A stretch of 35,412 bases of DNA from a virus. A program made the position numbers and the translations under genes. The stretch lies in the IMG/VR virus record IMGVR_UViG_3300041809_000370, positions 1 through 35,412 of that record; one strand, written 5' to 3'. Under the pieces are notes generated by a model that was not told where the DNA came from, searched no databases, and saw only the letters and a program-made list of their open reading frames with translations. Below are positions 1 to 5,838 of this stretch, piece after piece. Numbering within the stretch: the first letter of the stretch is position 1; each line of letters opens with the position of its first letter.

Positions 1-92
1 CATACGGGGCAGGTGCCGCAGTAGCCGTCCCCGCTGTCGGGCTGCGTCTCGAATATCCGCTGGGCGTGGCGCATGGCTGTGTCGGTAGTCAT
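1..92 (-). CDS. Partial small phage protein with CxxC motif (runs off left edge)
   Basis: The reading frame starts at an ATG (90-92) and stays open to the window edge, giving about 30 visible residues. It overlaps the stop of the tiny frame upstream as ATGA, the junction used throughout this block. The visible part begins MTTDTAMRHA and ends with a Cys-Gly-Thr-Cys pair, which suggests a small zinc-binding protein. The family cannot be recognised because the C-terminus lies outside the window. Confidence 0.55.
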   Translation of the reverse strand, partial: MTTDTAMRHAQRIFETQPDSGDGYCGTCPV

Positions 93-127
93 TTCAGCGC
101 CATCCCTTCGTCCGTCAATGCGCTCAT
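89..127 (-). CDS. Possible 12-residue micro-ORF
   Basis: A 12-codon frame (MSALTDEGMALK) has an AAGGAG sequence about 10 nt before its ATG, and its stop overlaps the next start as ATGA. The layout matches the coupled genes around it, so it could be a leader peptide for translational coupling of the gene that runs off the left edge. It is too short for coding statistics and could be chance. Confidence 0.25.
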   Translation of the reverse strand: MSALTDEGMALK

Positions 128-170
128 GTCCGTGGCTCCTTGAGTTAGGTCCGTTGCGCTGGGGCGCGGG

Positions 171-371
171 TTAGCCTTTGATGCAAAGAAATTGCTTTAA
201 GGTATGGATCGGCCTGACGAGGTCGGTTTGGTTCGCCATCACGACGTCGATATCCTTATAGGCACCGGGTAGCTCATCGAGCACCCCAATATCCTTTCGG
301 CAGTCGACGCCCTCGGTCTGCGCTTCCAGGTCCGCGAGTGTGAAGGTTCGCTTCGCCTGGTTTCGCCCCAT
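171..371 (-). CDS. RtcB RNA ligase C-terminal fragment
   Basis: The 66 residues match the C-terminal end of RtcB, the GTP-dependent 3'-phosphate RNA ligase: a DELPGAYKDID stretch, then DLVRPIHTLKQ and a terminal KG. The same frame is open upstream of the ATG to 419 and encodes SCSHGAGRKMG, which corresponds to the family's guanylylation-histidine motif (SHGAGR). An in-frame TAA at 420-422 ends the frame there. Full RtcB proteins are about 400-480 residues, so roughly 80% is missing. The upstream neighbour (410-703) is unrelated to RtcB, so a simple frameshift does not explain the loss. It may be a remnant or a separately expressed lobe. The start is uncertain: ATG 371 has a GGAG 11 nt upstream, but starting there omits the histidine motif. 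Confidence 0.65.
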   Translation of the reverse strand: MGRNQAKRTFTLADLEAQTEGVDCRKDIGVLDELPGAYKDIDVVMANQTDLVRPIHTLKQFLCIKG

Positions 372-409
372 CTTGCGCCCGGCTCCGTGGGAGCAGGATC
401 GGGACTCGC

Positions 410-703
410 TCAGTCGTGATTATCTGCATCGTAACTCCTCGGAAGTATTCCGTTGTCGTCTACGTTCTCCCTGAACAGCCTTTCGAGTTGGAACCTCCGG
501 CCCTCAGCGGCGAGCGCTCTCTGCACGAGCCTCCTGTTCGCTTGGTCGGCGAGCATCAAAGCCTCCAGCAGGTTCTCGATCTGCATCAAAAGGCCCATCT
601 CCCTGATCTCGTTGCGGACCCCTAGCTGGCGGGTGGAGAAGCGTGTAGGGCGTCCTCGATAGTGGGTCCGCCTTCGCGGAGTGTTCTTCGGCAGCGAATC
701 CAT
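410..703 (-). CDS. Small basic helical phage protein, unknown function
   Basis: This is a 97-residue protein with an ATG start at 703 preceded by AAGGAGTGAACC. The N-terminal 30 residues are Arg-rich (RRRTHYRGRPTR) and look nucleic-acid-facing. Residues about 30-75 are predicted helical (IREMGLLMQIENLLEAL), followed by a polar tail. It sits 3 bp after the stop of the zinc-ribbon gene at 707-904. No family is recognised. Confidence 0.7.
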   Translation of the reverse strand: MDSLPKNTPRRRTHYRGRPTRFSTRQLGVRNEIREMGLLMQIENLLEALMLADQANRRLVQRALAAEGRRFQLERLFRENVDDNGILPRSYDADNHD

Positions 704-706
704 GGT

Positions 707-904
707 TCACTCCTTCAGAGGCTCATCGGGCCTTTTGGCGAGCTGCTTATCGGTCCACCGCTGGAGCTCCTCAACAAAGGCGGGGTTCTTGGTGGCGCAG
801 GAATCGCAGACAAGAAGTTCTCCTGCCTCGAAGTTGGTTCGGTAGTCGTTGGCTTGGATCTTGGTCGTCGCCTGATTCATACAGGCCCCAAATTGACAGT
901 ACAT
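707..904 (-). CDS. Small zinc-ribbon protein
   Basis: The 65-residue protein has two Cys pairs, Cys3/Cys8 (CQFGAC) and CDSC at about residues 33-36, a spacing consistent with one zinc-ribbon site, followed by a helical C-terminus (FVEELQRWTDKQL). The ATG directly follows the TAA of the upstream gene, and GGAGG lies 8 nt before it. Such mini zinc ribbons are common in phage early regions; the partner is unknown. Confidence 0.7.
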   Translation of the reverse strand: MYCQFGACMNQATTKIQANDYRTNFEAGELLVCDSCATKNPAFVEELQRWTDKQLAKRPDEPLKE

Positions 905-1087
905 TTAGCGGGCCTCCTGAAACACCGAGCCCTTCGTCTGGAATCTTTGCGCGGCACGGAGCAGGGCCTCCTCGGCTTCACTGAGGGTCGGCTTCTCCTC
1001 GTTATGGTGGTCGCGTTCGATGATCTGAATCGCGTATACCGCCGCCGCCTCCTGCGCTTCCTTCGTGGTCTTGTACTTGTTCGGCAT
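905..1087 (-). CDS. Small helical phage protein, unknown function
   Basis: The 60-residue, charged, Ala/Glu-rich protein is probably all-helical (TKEAQEAAAVYAIQIIERD, then LSEAEEALLRAAQRF). The ATG start at 1087 has AAAAGGAGA 4 nt upstream, one of the better ribosome sites in the block. No recognised family. Confidence 0.65.
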   Translation of the reverse strand: MPNKYKTTKEAQEAAAVYAIQIIERDHHNEEKPTLSEAEEALLRAAQRFQTKGSVFQEAR

Positions 1088-1130
1088 CGGATCTCCTTTT
1101 CATCGCCAGAAACATTCCGCCGACCTCGAA

Positions 1131-1152
1131 AGCCCACGGTTGCGCGTGGGCT
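1131..1152 (-). terminator. Stop-proximal hairpin, possible terminator
   Basis: AGCCCACG (1131-1138) and CGTGGGCT (1145-1152) form a perfect 8-bp stem with a 6-nt loop. It starts 7 nt after the stop at 1160 and is followed on the minus strand by TTTCG, so it could act as a weak intrinsic terminator or as an mRNA 3'-end stabiliser. Confidence 0.5.
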
Positions 1153-1159
1153 ATCGGGG

Positions 1160-1441
1160 TTAGGCGAAGGCTTCCGCGTCCTTGTTCTCTTCGTCCTTCT
1201 CCTCTTCCTCGTTCGCCTTGCTGCCCACGGTCAACTGCTTGTCGTCTTCCGTGAGGTCGCGCTTGAAAACGACCTTCCCGTTGTCCTTGCGCTTCACGGT
1301 ATAGGTCCCTGCCTCGAAGTTCTTGATCTCCTCGCAGTCCATCATGACCGCTTTGCCCTGCTCCATCTCCAGGATGGTTTCGTCCAGCTTCTCCCGCAAT
1401 TCCTTGATCTCGGCGCGGAACTTGGCCTGGATGTCCTTGGC
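1160..1441 (-). pseudogene. C-terminal part of coiled-coil phage protein, separated by in-frame amber
   Basis: The frame continues that of 1442-1579 straight through a TAG (1442-1444). It encodes AKDIQAKFRAEIKELREKLD, a helical stretch, and then a small beta domain with CEEIKNFEAGTYTVKRKDNGKVV followed by an acidic Glu/Asp/Lys tail. There is no ATG or GTG start with a ribosome site after the TAG; the only initiation-type codon is a TTG at 1399 without usable spacing. The helix plus Cys/'DTGE-like' strand pattern is that of a common small phage protein whose helix would span the TAG. A CAG-to-TAG change (Gln to stop) would explain it. It is either read through, suppressed, or a recent nonsense allele. 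Confidence 0.6.
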
Positions 1442-1579
1442 CTACAAGATCGTCAGGGAATGCTTGCGATAGAGCTTGACGTGGGCCTTCATCAGTTCTT
1501 CTTGGTCTTCTTGGTTCGCCCCGGCGCGGACAGGGTACTTCATGTCCTTGCGGAGGATCGAGCCTTTCGGTGCCGTCAT
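1442..1579 (-). CDS. N-terminal 45 residues of an amber-interrupted coiled-coil phage protein
   Basis: The frame starts at ATG 1579 with AGGAGAAGC just upstream, and that ribosome site overlaps the TAG stop of the preceding gene. It encodes MTAPKGSILRKDMKYPV and a helical segment (QEELMKAHVKLYRKHSLTIL) before the TAG. The downstream 93 codons in the same frame look like the rest of the protein. As it stands, the product would be a 45-residue truncated peptide unless the amber is suppressed. Confidence 0.6.
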   Translation of the reverse strand: MTAPKGSILRKDMKYPVRAGANQEDQEELMKAHVKLYRKHSLTIL

Positions 1580-1587
1580 TGCTTCTC

Positions 1588-2076
1588 CTAGATCAGTGAG
1601 GGTTGACGTTCTATTCCTTGCTTCCATCGTTCAACGGCGTTCACGACTACCTTGGGCCAGTTATCGGGTATGTACCCTTCATAGCCCATGAGGCGGTAAC
1701 GCCATTGAGAGGTTTCCAAGCCTCCGGCCAGGATCTTCTCGGGCTTCGCCTCAATCACAAAACCCTTCTGGCGAAGGTCAGAAATCCGGCCTGTATATTT
1801 CGCGCAGTGAAGTCCCGCGAAAAGTTCCCCGGTCAGAAGCCCTTGATCTCCGGCCAAGGCTAGCCGTATGAGTATGTTCTGGTTTTGGGTAAGCCCGAAG
1901 TCCTCTTCGGGTAGGCGCTCGGCCCGTTTCTCTTCCTGAATCTTGAGGCCCTTCTGGGCCAGATCGCAAAGCGAATCAATGTTTTTAAAAGCGATGGGGA
2001 AAAGTGGGTTAAGCCCTTGCTTAAGTTGCTCAGCCTTTACGCTTCTCCTGATCTGTTCTACTTCCTCGGCGTTCAC
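1588..2076 (-). CDS. Winged-helix DNA-binding phage protein
   Basis: The 162-residue protein has a helical N-terminus (residues 1-55) and a C-terminal winged-helix region (about 60-130): LTQNQNILIRLALAGDQG, a GLLTGELFAGL helix, RISDLRQKGFVIEA as recognition helix plus wing, and a final WRYRLMGYE strand. This layout is typical of small phage regulators or replication accessory factors. It starts with GTG (2074-2076) overlapping the previous stop as GTGA. A regulatory role is inferred from the fold only. Confidence 0.7.
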   Translation of the reverse strand: MNAEEVEQIRRSVKAEQLKQGLNPLFPIAFKNIDSLCDLAQKGLKIQEEKRAERLPEEDFGLTQNQNILIRLALAGDQGLLTGELFAGLHCAKYTGRISDLRQKGFVIEAKPEKILAGGLETSQWRYRLMGYEGYIPDNWPKVVVNAVERWKQGIERQPSLI

Positions 2077-2243
2077 GGTTCAAGCTCTTTTTTGTTGGGC
2101 TCCACGGTCCACCGGACCGACTTCCTTTTTCCGTCGATCAAAAGCTGCTCGACGGCTCGCTGGGCTTGGTGCTCTTCCTCAAAGTCCTCGCTCCTCGGCT
2201 TGGGGTGCGCCGGGGCCTGCCACGTAACCCTCCACTTCTTCAT
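2073..2243 (-). CDS. 56-residue charged small protein
   Basis: The gene encodes MKKWRVTWQAPAHPKPRSED, then a helix (FEEEHQAQRAVEQLLIDG) and a short basic/acidic end. ATG 2243 has GGAGGAGAA immediately upstream and overlaps the upstream stop as ATGA; its own TGA overlaps the next GTG as GTGA. The strong ribosome site and double coupling make it a real gene despite its size. The Trp-Arg-Val-Thr-Trp opening followed by an acidic helix suggests a small alpha/beta protein. Function unknown. Confidence 0.7.
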   Translation of the reverse strand: MKKWRVTWQAPAHPKPRSEDFEEEHQAQRAVEQLLIDGKRKSVRWTVEPNKKELEP

Positions 2244-2473
2244 TTCTCCTCCTTCTTGATCTTCGCAGTGACGGAGGCGTAAGGCAGCAGCGAGCCGCCG
2301 TCCTCGAGCTTGTCCGTGATCTTCATCGAGACGCCAGCCTCTCTCTTGAAGGCGAGCCGTGTGAAGAAGGCCTTATCGTGCAGGAGCGCCCCTAGGACGG
2401 CCTTCAGCTCGCCGACGAGCTCGGTCCCCGATCCTTCAACTTCGATGCATAGCTGGAGCTTCGCGGTTTTCAA
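2240..2473 (-). CDS. Small alpha/beta phage protein, TTG start
   Basis: I place the start at TTG 2473, giving 77 residues: it overlaps the upstream stop as TTGA and has AAGGACG about 4 nt upstream. A GTG at 2527 would force 55 bp of overlap with the upstream coding region. The protein shows strand-helix-strand features (KTAKLQLCIEVEG, ELVGELKAVLGALL, MKITDKL, YASVTAKIKKEE). No family recognised. Confidence 0.6.
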   Translation of the reverse strand: MKTAKLQLCIEVEGSGTELVGELKAVLGALLHDKAFFTRLAFKREAGVSMKITDKLEDGGSLLPYASVTAKIKKEEK

Positions 2474-2910
2474 AACTCGTCCTTCGCGCCCCAGGTCCAC
2501 CCGTTGCGCTGGTTGACCTTGACCCACTCCTGCCTTGCGAAGTCACCACGCTCTAGACCTTTCTTTCGGTCGTAAGGGCTTGGGTACCAGATCCGCTCGG
2601 ATGCGAAAATCGCGATGTTCCTTTCCACGGGTAGGTTCGCCTGATAAAAAATCCCGTAGACCTCCTCCATCTGCTTGCGGTCCCTCCAGCGGTCGACGCA
2701 GTTAGACCAGTCGTCGAAGTTTTGGCGCTGGGCCACAAAGAGATCCCCGCGCTGGAATCGTTCAACAAGATCTTGGGCCTTCGGCCTGTACTGCTGCGCG
2801 TACTCGTCGCTCACCGCGTTTGCGTCCATCTTGCCTCCCTTGATCTCCCGCAATAGCTGGCTCAGTCCACCCTCCTTGACTATGGTTTCGAGTCTTTCGG
2901 TAAGCCTCAT
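2470..2910 (-). CDS. Hypothetical protein coupled to the replication initiator
   Basis: The 146-residue protein starts at ATG 2910 inside the initiator's stop (ATGA). It is Arg/Asp-rich and mainly helical (VERFQRGDLFVAQRQNF, DRWRDRKQMEEVYGIFYQ), with an aromatic C-terminal part (ERIWYPSPYDR, GWTWGAKDEF). Its position directly after an O/DnaD-like gene is where helicase loaders are often found in phage genomes. It lacks a Walker A motif, so it is not a DnaC-type ATPase; a replication-partner role is guilt by association. Confidence 0.65.
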   Translation of the reverse strand: MRLTERLETIVKEGGLSQLLREIKGGKMDANAVSDEYAQQYRPKAQDLVERFQRGDLFVAQRQNFDDWSNCVDRWRDRKQMEEVYGIFYQANLPVERNIAIFASERIWYPSPYDRKKGLERGDFARQEWVKVNQRNGWTWGAKDEF

Positions 2911-3812
2911 ACGTCACCCAGCTTGGATACCTGCCCCGGCGCATCACGCCTCTGCTCTTCCTGACGACCTTGGTTGCCTCCGTAGACCCTCTTAATAAAA
3001 GCGGCATCTGACTCGCCAGGACCTTCCTCTTGCTGGCCGCGTTGCCAGGGTGCCCTTGGGGCCTCTTTCTTTCTTGGAGCCCCAGCGTAACGATCCGGGT
3101 TATAGACGACATCCCAGAAGTCCTTTTTGCAGAAGTCGTCCGCGAGCATATTCAAAAGCCGCCGATAAAGTCCATCCGGTCCAAGCGCATCTAGGGCGGT
3201 ATTGATCGCTGGCTGAAGATTGGACCGCTTCAGCCATACCGGGGGCTGTCCGAACTTCTGCTTCCAGGTGGCCTCCGCCTTTAGCCACCATTCATCCTGA
3301 CGGGGATGCTTCCCAGGCTTGCCCTGGTGGGTTTTAGGTTTTAAGTCCTTAAGAAGGTCCTTAGTACTATTAGGAGATAGGGAAATCCCCTTATCAGACT
3401 GGGGAAATTCCCCTATCAGATCTGGGGATTTCCCTTGTCCCTGATCTGGGGATTTCCCAGATCCCTTTGGTAAAAGGGACTGCTGTTTCGGCTCCCCGTC
3501 CATCCTAAAGCGGGCTATCTCATGGGCCTCATCCCAGGAAATTTCTTCGATGGTTTTTTCATAATCGTAACCATCTGAAGTTCTGGTTCTCTTGAGCCAT
3601 CCTTTTTCGGCCATGCCCTTTGTGAGGTCGTTGATCCGGTCCAATGTCATCCCGGTATAGGCAGCCAATTCCTTTGCCTTGAGTTTCCTTTTCCCGTTCT
3701 TCCATCCCTTGAGGTTGAAAGCCCCAAGAATCTTGCAAAAACCTGGATTGCAGTCTTCTATCTGAGCCCGAAGATCCACCATAGCCATCGGGGAAAGGTT
3801 GCTCCTCGCCAC
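2907..3812 (-). CDS. DnaD/lambda-O-like replication initiator
   Basis: In the 301-residue form the N-terminal ~100 residues look like a winged helix (FCKILGAFNLKGWKNGK, KLKAKELAAYTGMTLDRIND, MAEKGWLKRTRTSDGYDY). A low-complexity linker rich in GKSPD/SDKG follows, then a C-terminal helical domain (WWLKAEATWKQKFG, LYRRLLNMLADDF). This N-DNA-binding, linker, C-partner-binding arrangement is that of phage initiators such as lambda O. The start chosen is GTG 3812 with AGAGG 5 nt upstream; ATG 3788 is possible and a TTG at 3854 is unlikely. The linker-coding DNA holds four regular repeats (3369-3458) beside AT-rich DNA. It is preceded by a promoter and a structured leader. Confidence 0.7.
   Translation of the reverse strand: MARSNLSPMAMVDLRAQIEDCNPGFCKILGAFNLKGWKNGKRKLKAKELAAYTGMTLDRINDLTKGMAEKGWLKRTRTSDGYDYEKTIEEISWDEAHEIARFRMDGEPKQQSLLPKGSGKSPDQGQGKSPDLIGEFPQSDKGISLSPNSTKDLLKDLKPKTHQGKPGKHPRQDEWWLKAEATWKQKFGQPPVWLKRSNLQPAINTALDALGPDGLYRRLLNMLADDFCKKDFWDVVYNPDRYAGAPRKKEAPRAPWQRGQQEEGPGESDAAFIKRVYGGNQGRQEEQRRDAPGQVSKLGDV
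3331..3370. other. AT-rich stretch next to iterons (possible DNA unwinding element)
   Basis: About two thirds of these 40 bases are A or T, in an otherwise GC-rich gene, and they directly abut the first iteron. Low-melting DNA beside iterons is the arrangement found in lambda-type origins. It also encodes part of the initiator linker (TKDLLKDLKPKT), so Lys/Leu codons contribute to the composition. Confidence 0.45.
3369..3458. repeat. Four iterons inside the initiator gene: candidate replication origin
   Basis: Four copies of a G3-4-A/T-rich-C3-4 core occur at 3380-3390, 3401-3413, 3424-3434 and 3448-3458, with centres about 22, 22 and 24 bp apart, close to two helical turns. Copies 2-4 share an extended upstream part, TATCAGA(T)CTGGGGA at its clearest. 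Each core is nearly palindromic, and copy 2 is a perfect palindrome. They lie in the linker-coding middle of the initiator gene, as the lambda ori iterons lie in gene O. Confidence 0.65.
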
Positions 3813-3832
3813 GCCTACCTCTGAAAATAAAA

Positions 3833-3938
3833 ATCGGCTCGGATCGCGGCTCAAGCCCCTGCCATGCCAGGGGACAAGAGGTTGAGGACTCCAGCCCCAG
3901 GAGGAAACCCCGGGACTAAAGCCGCGATCAAAGCCGAT
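3833..3938 (-). promoter_or_regulatory. Structured leader with 19-bp inverted repeat upstream of initiator
   Basis: Bases 3833-3851 and 3920-3938 are inverted repeats of 19 bp with 17 Watson-Crick pairs, one possible G-U and one mismatch on the minus-strand RNA. They enclose 68 nt that include a further 6-bp hairpin (CCCCTG/CAGGGG, near 3855-3875). The 3' arm ends about 10 nt before the AGAGG ribosome site of the initiator. The element lies between the predicted transcription start (~3958) and GTG 3812, so it may control initiator expression, or be an origin-associated structure. Confidence 0.5.
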
Positions 3939-3964
3939 GTGCCCGCCTCAACACGGACCCGCCA

Positions 3965-3993
3965 AATATAGCGGCATCTTTTTTTGCTGTCCA
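3965..3993 (-). promoter_or_regulatory. Sigma70-type promoter for the initiator gene
   Basis: On the minus strand, TGGACA (3988-3993, five of six consensus bases) is followed after exactly 17 bp by TATATT (3965-3970, five of six). The predicted start is near 3958, giving a leader of about 146 nt before GTG 3812. It sits in the gap after the nuclease stop at 4001. Confidence 0.6.
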
Positions 3994-4000
3994 GTTCTTT

Positions 4001-5608
4001 TTAGCGGGAGCCTCCGACCTTCGAGTCGTCAATGATGATGAGCCAATCTTTGCTATTCGCCTCGGTGATCTTGCCGCTCTTGTGCAGCGCCGCGACCACC
4101 TTCTCATCGAACGTCAGGATCGTGTTGACCAGGCTGGCGGGAACCTTGGAGTAGTCCGGGATCGAGAACTTCCATTTCTCCCGGAGCTTCATCCCCGCCG
4201 TTGAGGTCTGGACCGGAGCCGCCGCAGGGAGATCCTGGGCCTTGATCTCCTTCTGCCTTGCCTCCAGATCCGCCTTCTCGGACGCGGCCTTAGCCTTGGC
4301 CTCTTTCTCGCGGGCCTCCTGCGCCTTGGCTTCCGCTTCGGCCTTGGCCTTCTTTCCCACGGCATCCTTGGCGGCCTTCTCCGCTGCTTCGCGGTCGGCG
4401 ATGGCCTTCTCCTCGGCTGCCTTCTTCTTCGCTGCGAGCTCGACGGCTTTGTTGGCGGCCTCGGCCTCTTCCTTGCGCTTGCGCTCCACCTCTTCGGCCT
4501 CTGCCTTTTTCTTCCGCTGGTATGCGGTAGCGTCGGCGTCGAGCGCGTCGATACCCTGCTTCAAGGGGACCAGGGCCTTCTTCGCCGCCTCGTCGATCTT
4601 CTGCTTGAAGCGGAAGAATGGGTCCGCCTTCATCTTGCGGCTGTCGTCGACCAGGGTCCAGAGCCGCGAGAGCTCCTTCCTCATCATGCCCGCCGTCTGG
4701 AAGGTCGCCTCGTCGGTGACGCGCATATCGCGGGCCAATGCGAGCTTGGCTTGGGACTCTTCGATGACCTCCAGCGAGACGATCTGGACCGGGGTGATCA
4801 GGATCTCGTCCGGGATCACCTCGACGACCGTGCCCTCAGTGACAGTAGCGAGCGCGGCCGTGCGTTCCTCCTGCTTTGCCTGGGCAGTCCCGGCCGCCAT
4901 GGCCTGGTACTCCGGGCAGCTCGGCTTCGCCGGGCAGAACTTGCAGTGGTCCCCGGTGATAGCGAGTGGGTTGTCGGACCTGGCCTCCTTGACCACGCCT
5001 TGGATCTCCATGACGCGGGTCTTCAGCTCGTCGTAGCTGAAGGTGTGGGAGGTCAGGCGGCGGTCTGCCTTCCAGGCCGAGGGCTGCGCGATGAAGCCCT
5101 CGATCGACTCCATCTTTGCGCCCGTATCCCTGATCTCTTTCATCTTCCCGGCCAGGTAGGCCCAGAGCTGCTTGTTGAACTCGGCGATCTCGACCTCGCC
5201 GACGCCCATCTTCCAGTCGCCCATCACCCCCTGAACCAGCTTCATCACGTCGAGCGCCTGGGAGTACCAGTCAAAGCGCCCGGCCTTGACGCCCATGAAG
5301 CCGAGGCCGACCTCCCGCTCCACCTCGATCTTCCGCTCCGTGCCCTCGGGCACCAGCGTCAGGCTAAGGTTGAAGCAGTCCTCGACGATCTTCTTGTCTG
5401 CGGGGCCGAGCGTCTCGTCCTTCTCCAGCACCGCCAGGGCCTTGTCCCGTCCCAAGCGCACGAAGGAGGCGATGGCGTCCGCCATGTCCCTTCCCCTCTT
5501 GGCCGCAGGGCTGTCCTCGAACTTCGCCCCCACGCTCCGTAGGGCGGAAGCCCGGCAGGCGAAGAGGCGCGGCAGCGATGAAGCGCGGATCTCGATCGGT
5601 GTGTTCAT
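4001..5608 (-). CDS. Cas4/RecB-like PD-(D/E)XK nuclease fused to a coiled-coil phage domain
   Basis: In the 535-residue protein, residues 1-240 resemble the PD-(D/E)XK nucleases of the RecB/Cas4/DUF2800 type: an N-terminal Cys18 (LFACRAS), Asp113 in GRFDWY, the Asp131-Trp-Lys133 core in GDWKMG, and a late Cys cluster (Cys221, Cys224, Cys230), the four-Cys pattern that holds an Fe-S cluster in AddB/Cas4. Residues about 285-345 look like a separate phage domain (RKELSRLWTLVDDSRKMKADP). Residues 355-456 are a long Ala/Glu/Lys coiled coil, and 470-535 form a small C-terminal domain (REKWKFSIPDYSKVP). ATG 5608 has AGGAGA upstream. Next to a RecT-like gene, it is the likely exonuclease partner. Confidence 0.75.
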   Translation of the reverse strand: MNTPIEIRASSLPRLFACRASALRSVGAKFEDSPAAKRGRDMADAIASFVRLGRDKALAVLEKDETLGPADKKIVEDCFNLSLTLVPEGTERKIEVEREVGLGFMGVKAGRFDWYSQALDVMKLVQGVMGDWKMGVGEVEIAEFNKQLWAYLAGKMKEIRDTGAKMESIEGFIAQPSAWKADRRLTSHTFSYDELKTRVMEIQGVVKEARSDNPLAITGDHCKFCPAKPSCPEYQAMAAGTAQAKQEERTAALATVTEGTVVEVIPDEILITPVQIVSLEVIEESQAKLALARDMRVTDEATFQTAGMMRKELSRLWTLVDDSRKMKADPFFRFKQKIDEAAKKALVPLKQGIDALDADATAYQRKKKAEAEEVERKRKEEAEAANKAVELAAKKKAAEEKAIADREAAEKAAKDAVGKKAKAEAEAKAQEAREKEAKAKAASEKADLEARQKEIKAQDLPAAAPVQTSTAGMKLREKWKFSIPDYSKVPASLVNTILTFDEKVVAALHKSGKITEANSKDWLIIIDDSKVGGSR

Positions 5609-5838
5609 CTTGTCTCCTGATAAAAAGAGCCGAGAACTTCACGTTTCGCGGCTTCGTTGGCATGGTATTGATCGGCTGTAAATGGCCGTGGAAACGGAAG
5701 CGGTCCTAAAAGATTGCGTGGACGAAACCCTTTGCATGGGCAGGCGTCTTTCGTGCGTTTCCTGCCTCCTCGGCAAGATCCCGCTCTAGGATGATGCTCC
5801 AAGCCGTGATTGCATAGGCAAAGTCCAGAAGTGCTCAC
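5605..5838 (-). CDS. 77-residue Cys/His zinc-motif protein
   Basis: The protein starts at a GTG overlapping the RecT-like stop (GTGA), and its TGA overlaps the nuclease ATG (ATGA). It carries a CLCNHGLEHHPRAGSC block followed by ACPCKGFRP: Cys-x-Cys, His, His, Cys and Cys-x-Cys. The C-x-C...H...H...C...C-x-C...F pattern recurs in small phage zinc proteins. The C-terminal half is helical (TADQYHANEAAKREVLG). Its location between annealing protein and nuclease suggests a recombination accessory role, by context only. Confidence 0.65.
   Translation of the reverse strand: MSTSGLCLCNHGLEHHPRAGSCRGGRKRTKDACPCKGFRPRNLLGPLPFPRPFTADQYHANEAAKREVLGSFYQETR

Noticed and set aside
1442-1444. Genome-wide reassignment of TAG to an amino acid
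   Set aside because: Several genes (for example those ending at 7464, 10414, 14324 and 22984) use TAG as an ordinary stop, and only one internal TAG was found.
662-1591. Plus-strand frame of about 309 codons at the left
   Set aside because: It is opposite several minus-strand genes with good ribosome sites and is Leu/Arg/Gly-biased as expected of antisense.
4242-5542. Long plus-strand frames opposite the nuclease gene
   Set aside because: They are shadows of the GC-rich, Ala/Glu/Lys-rich coiled coil on the other strand and lack ribosome sites.
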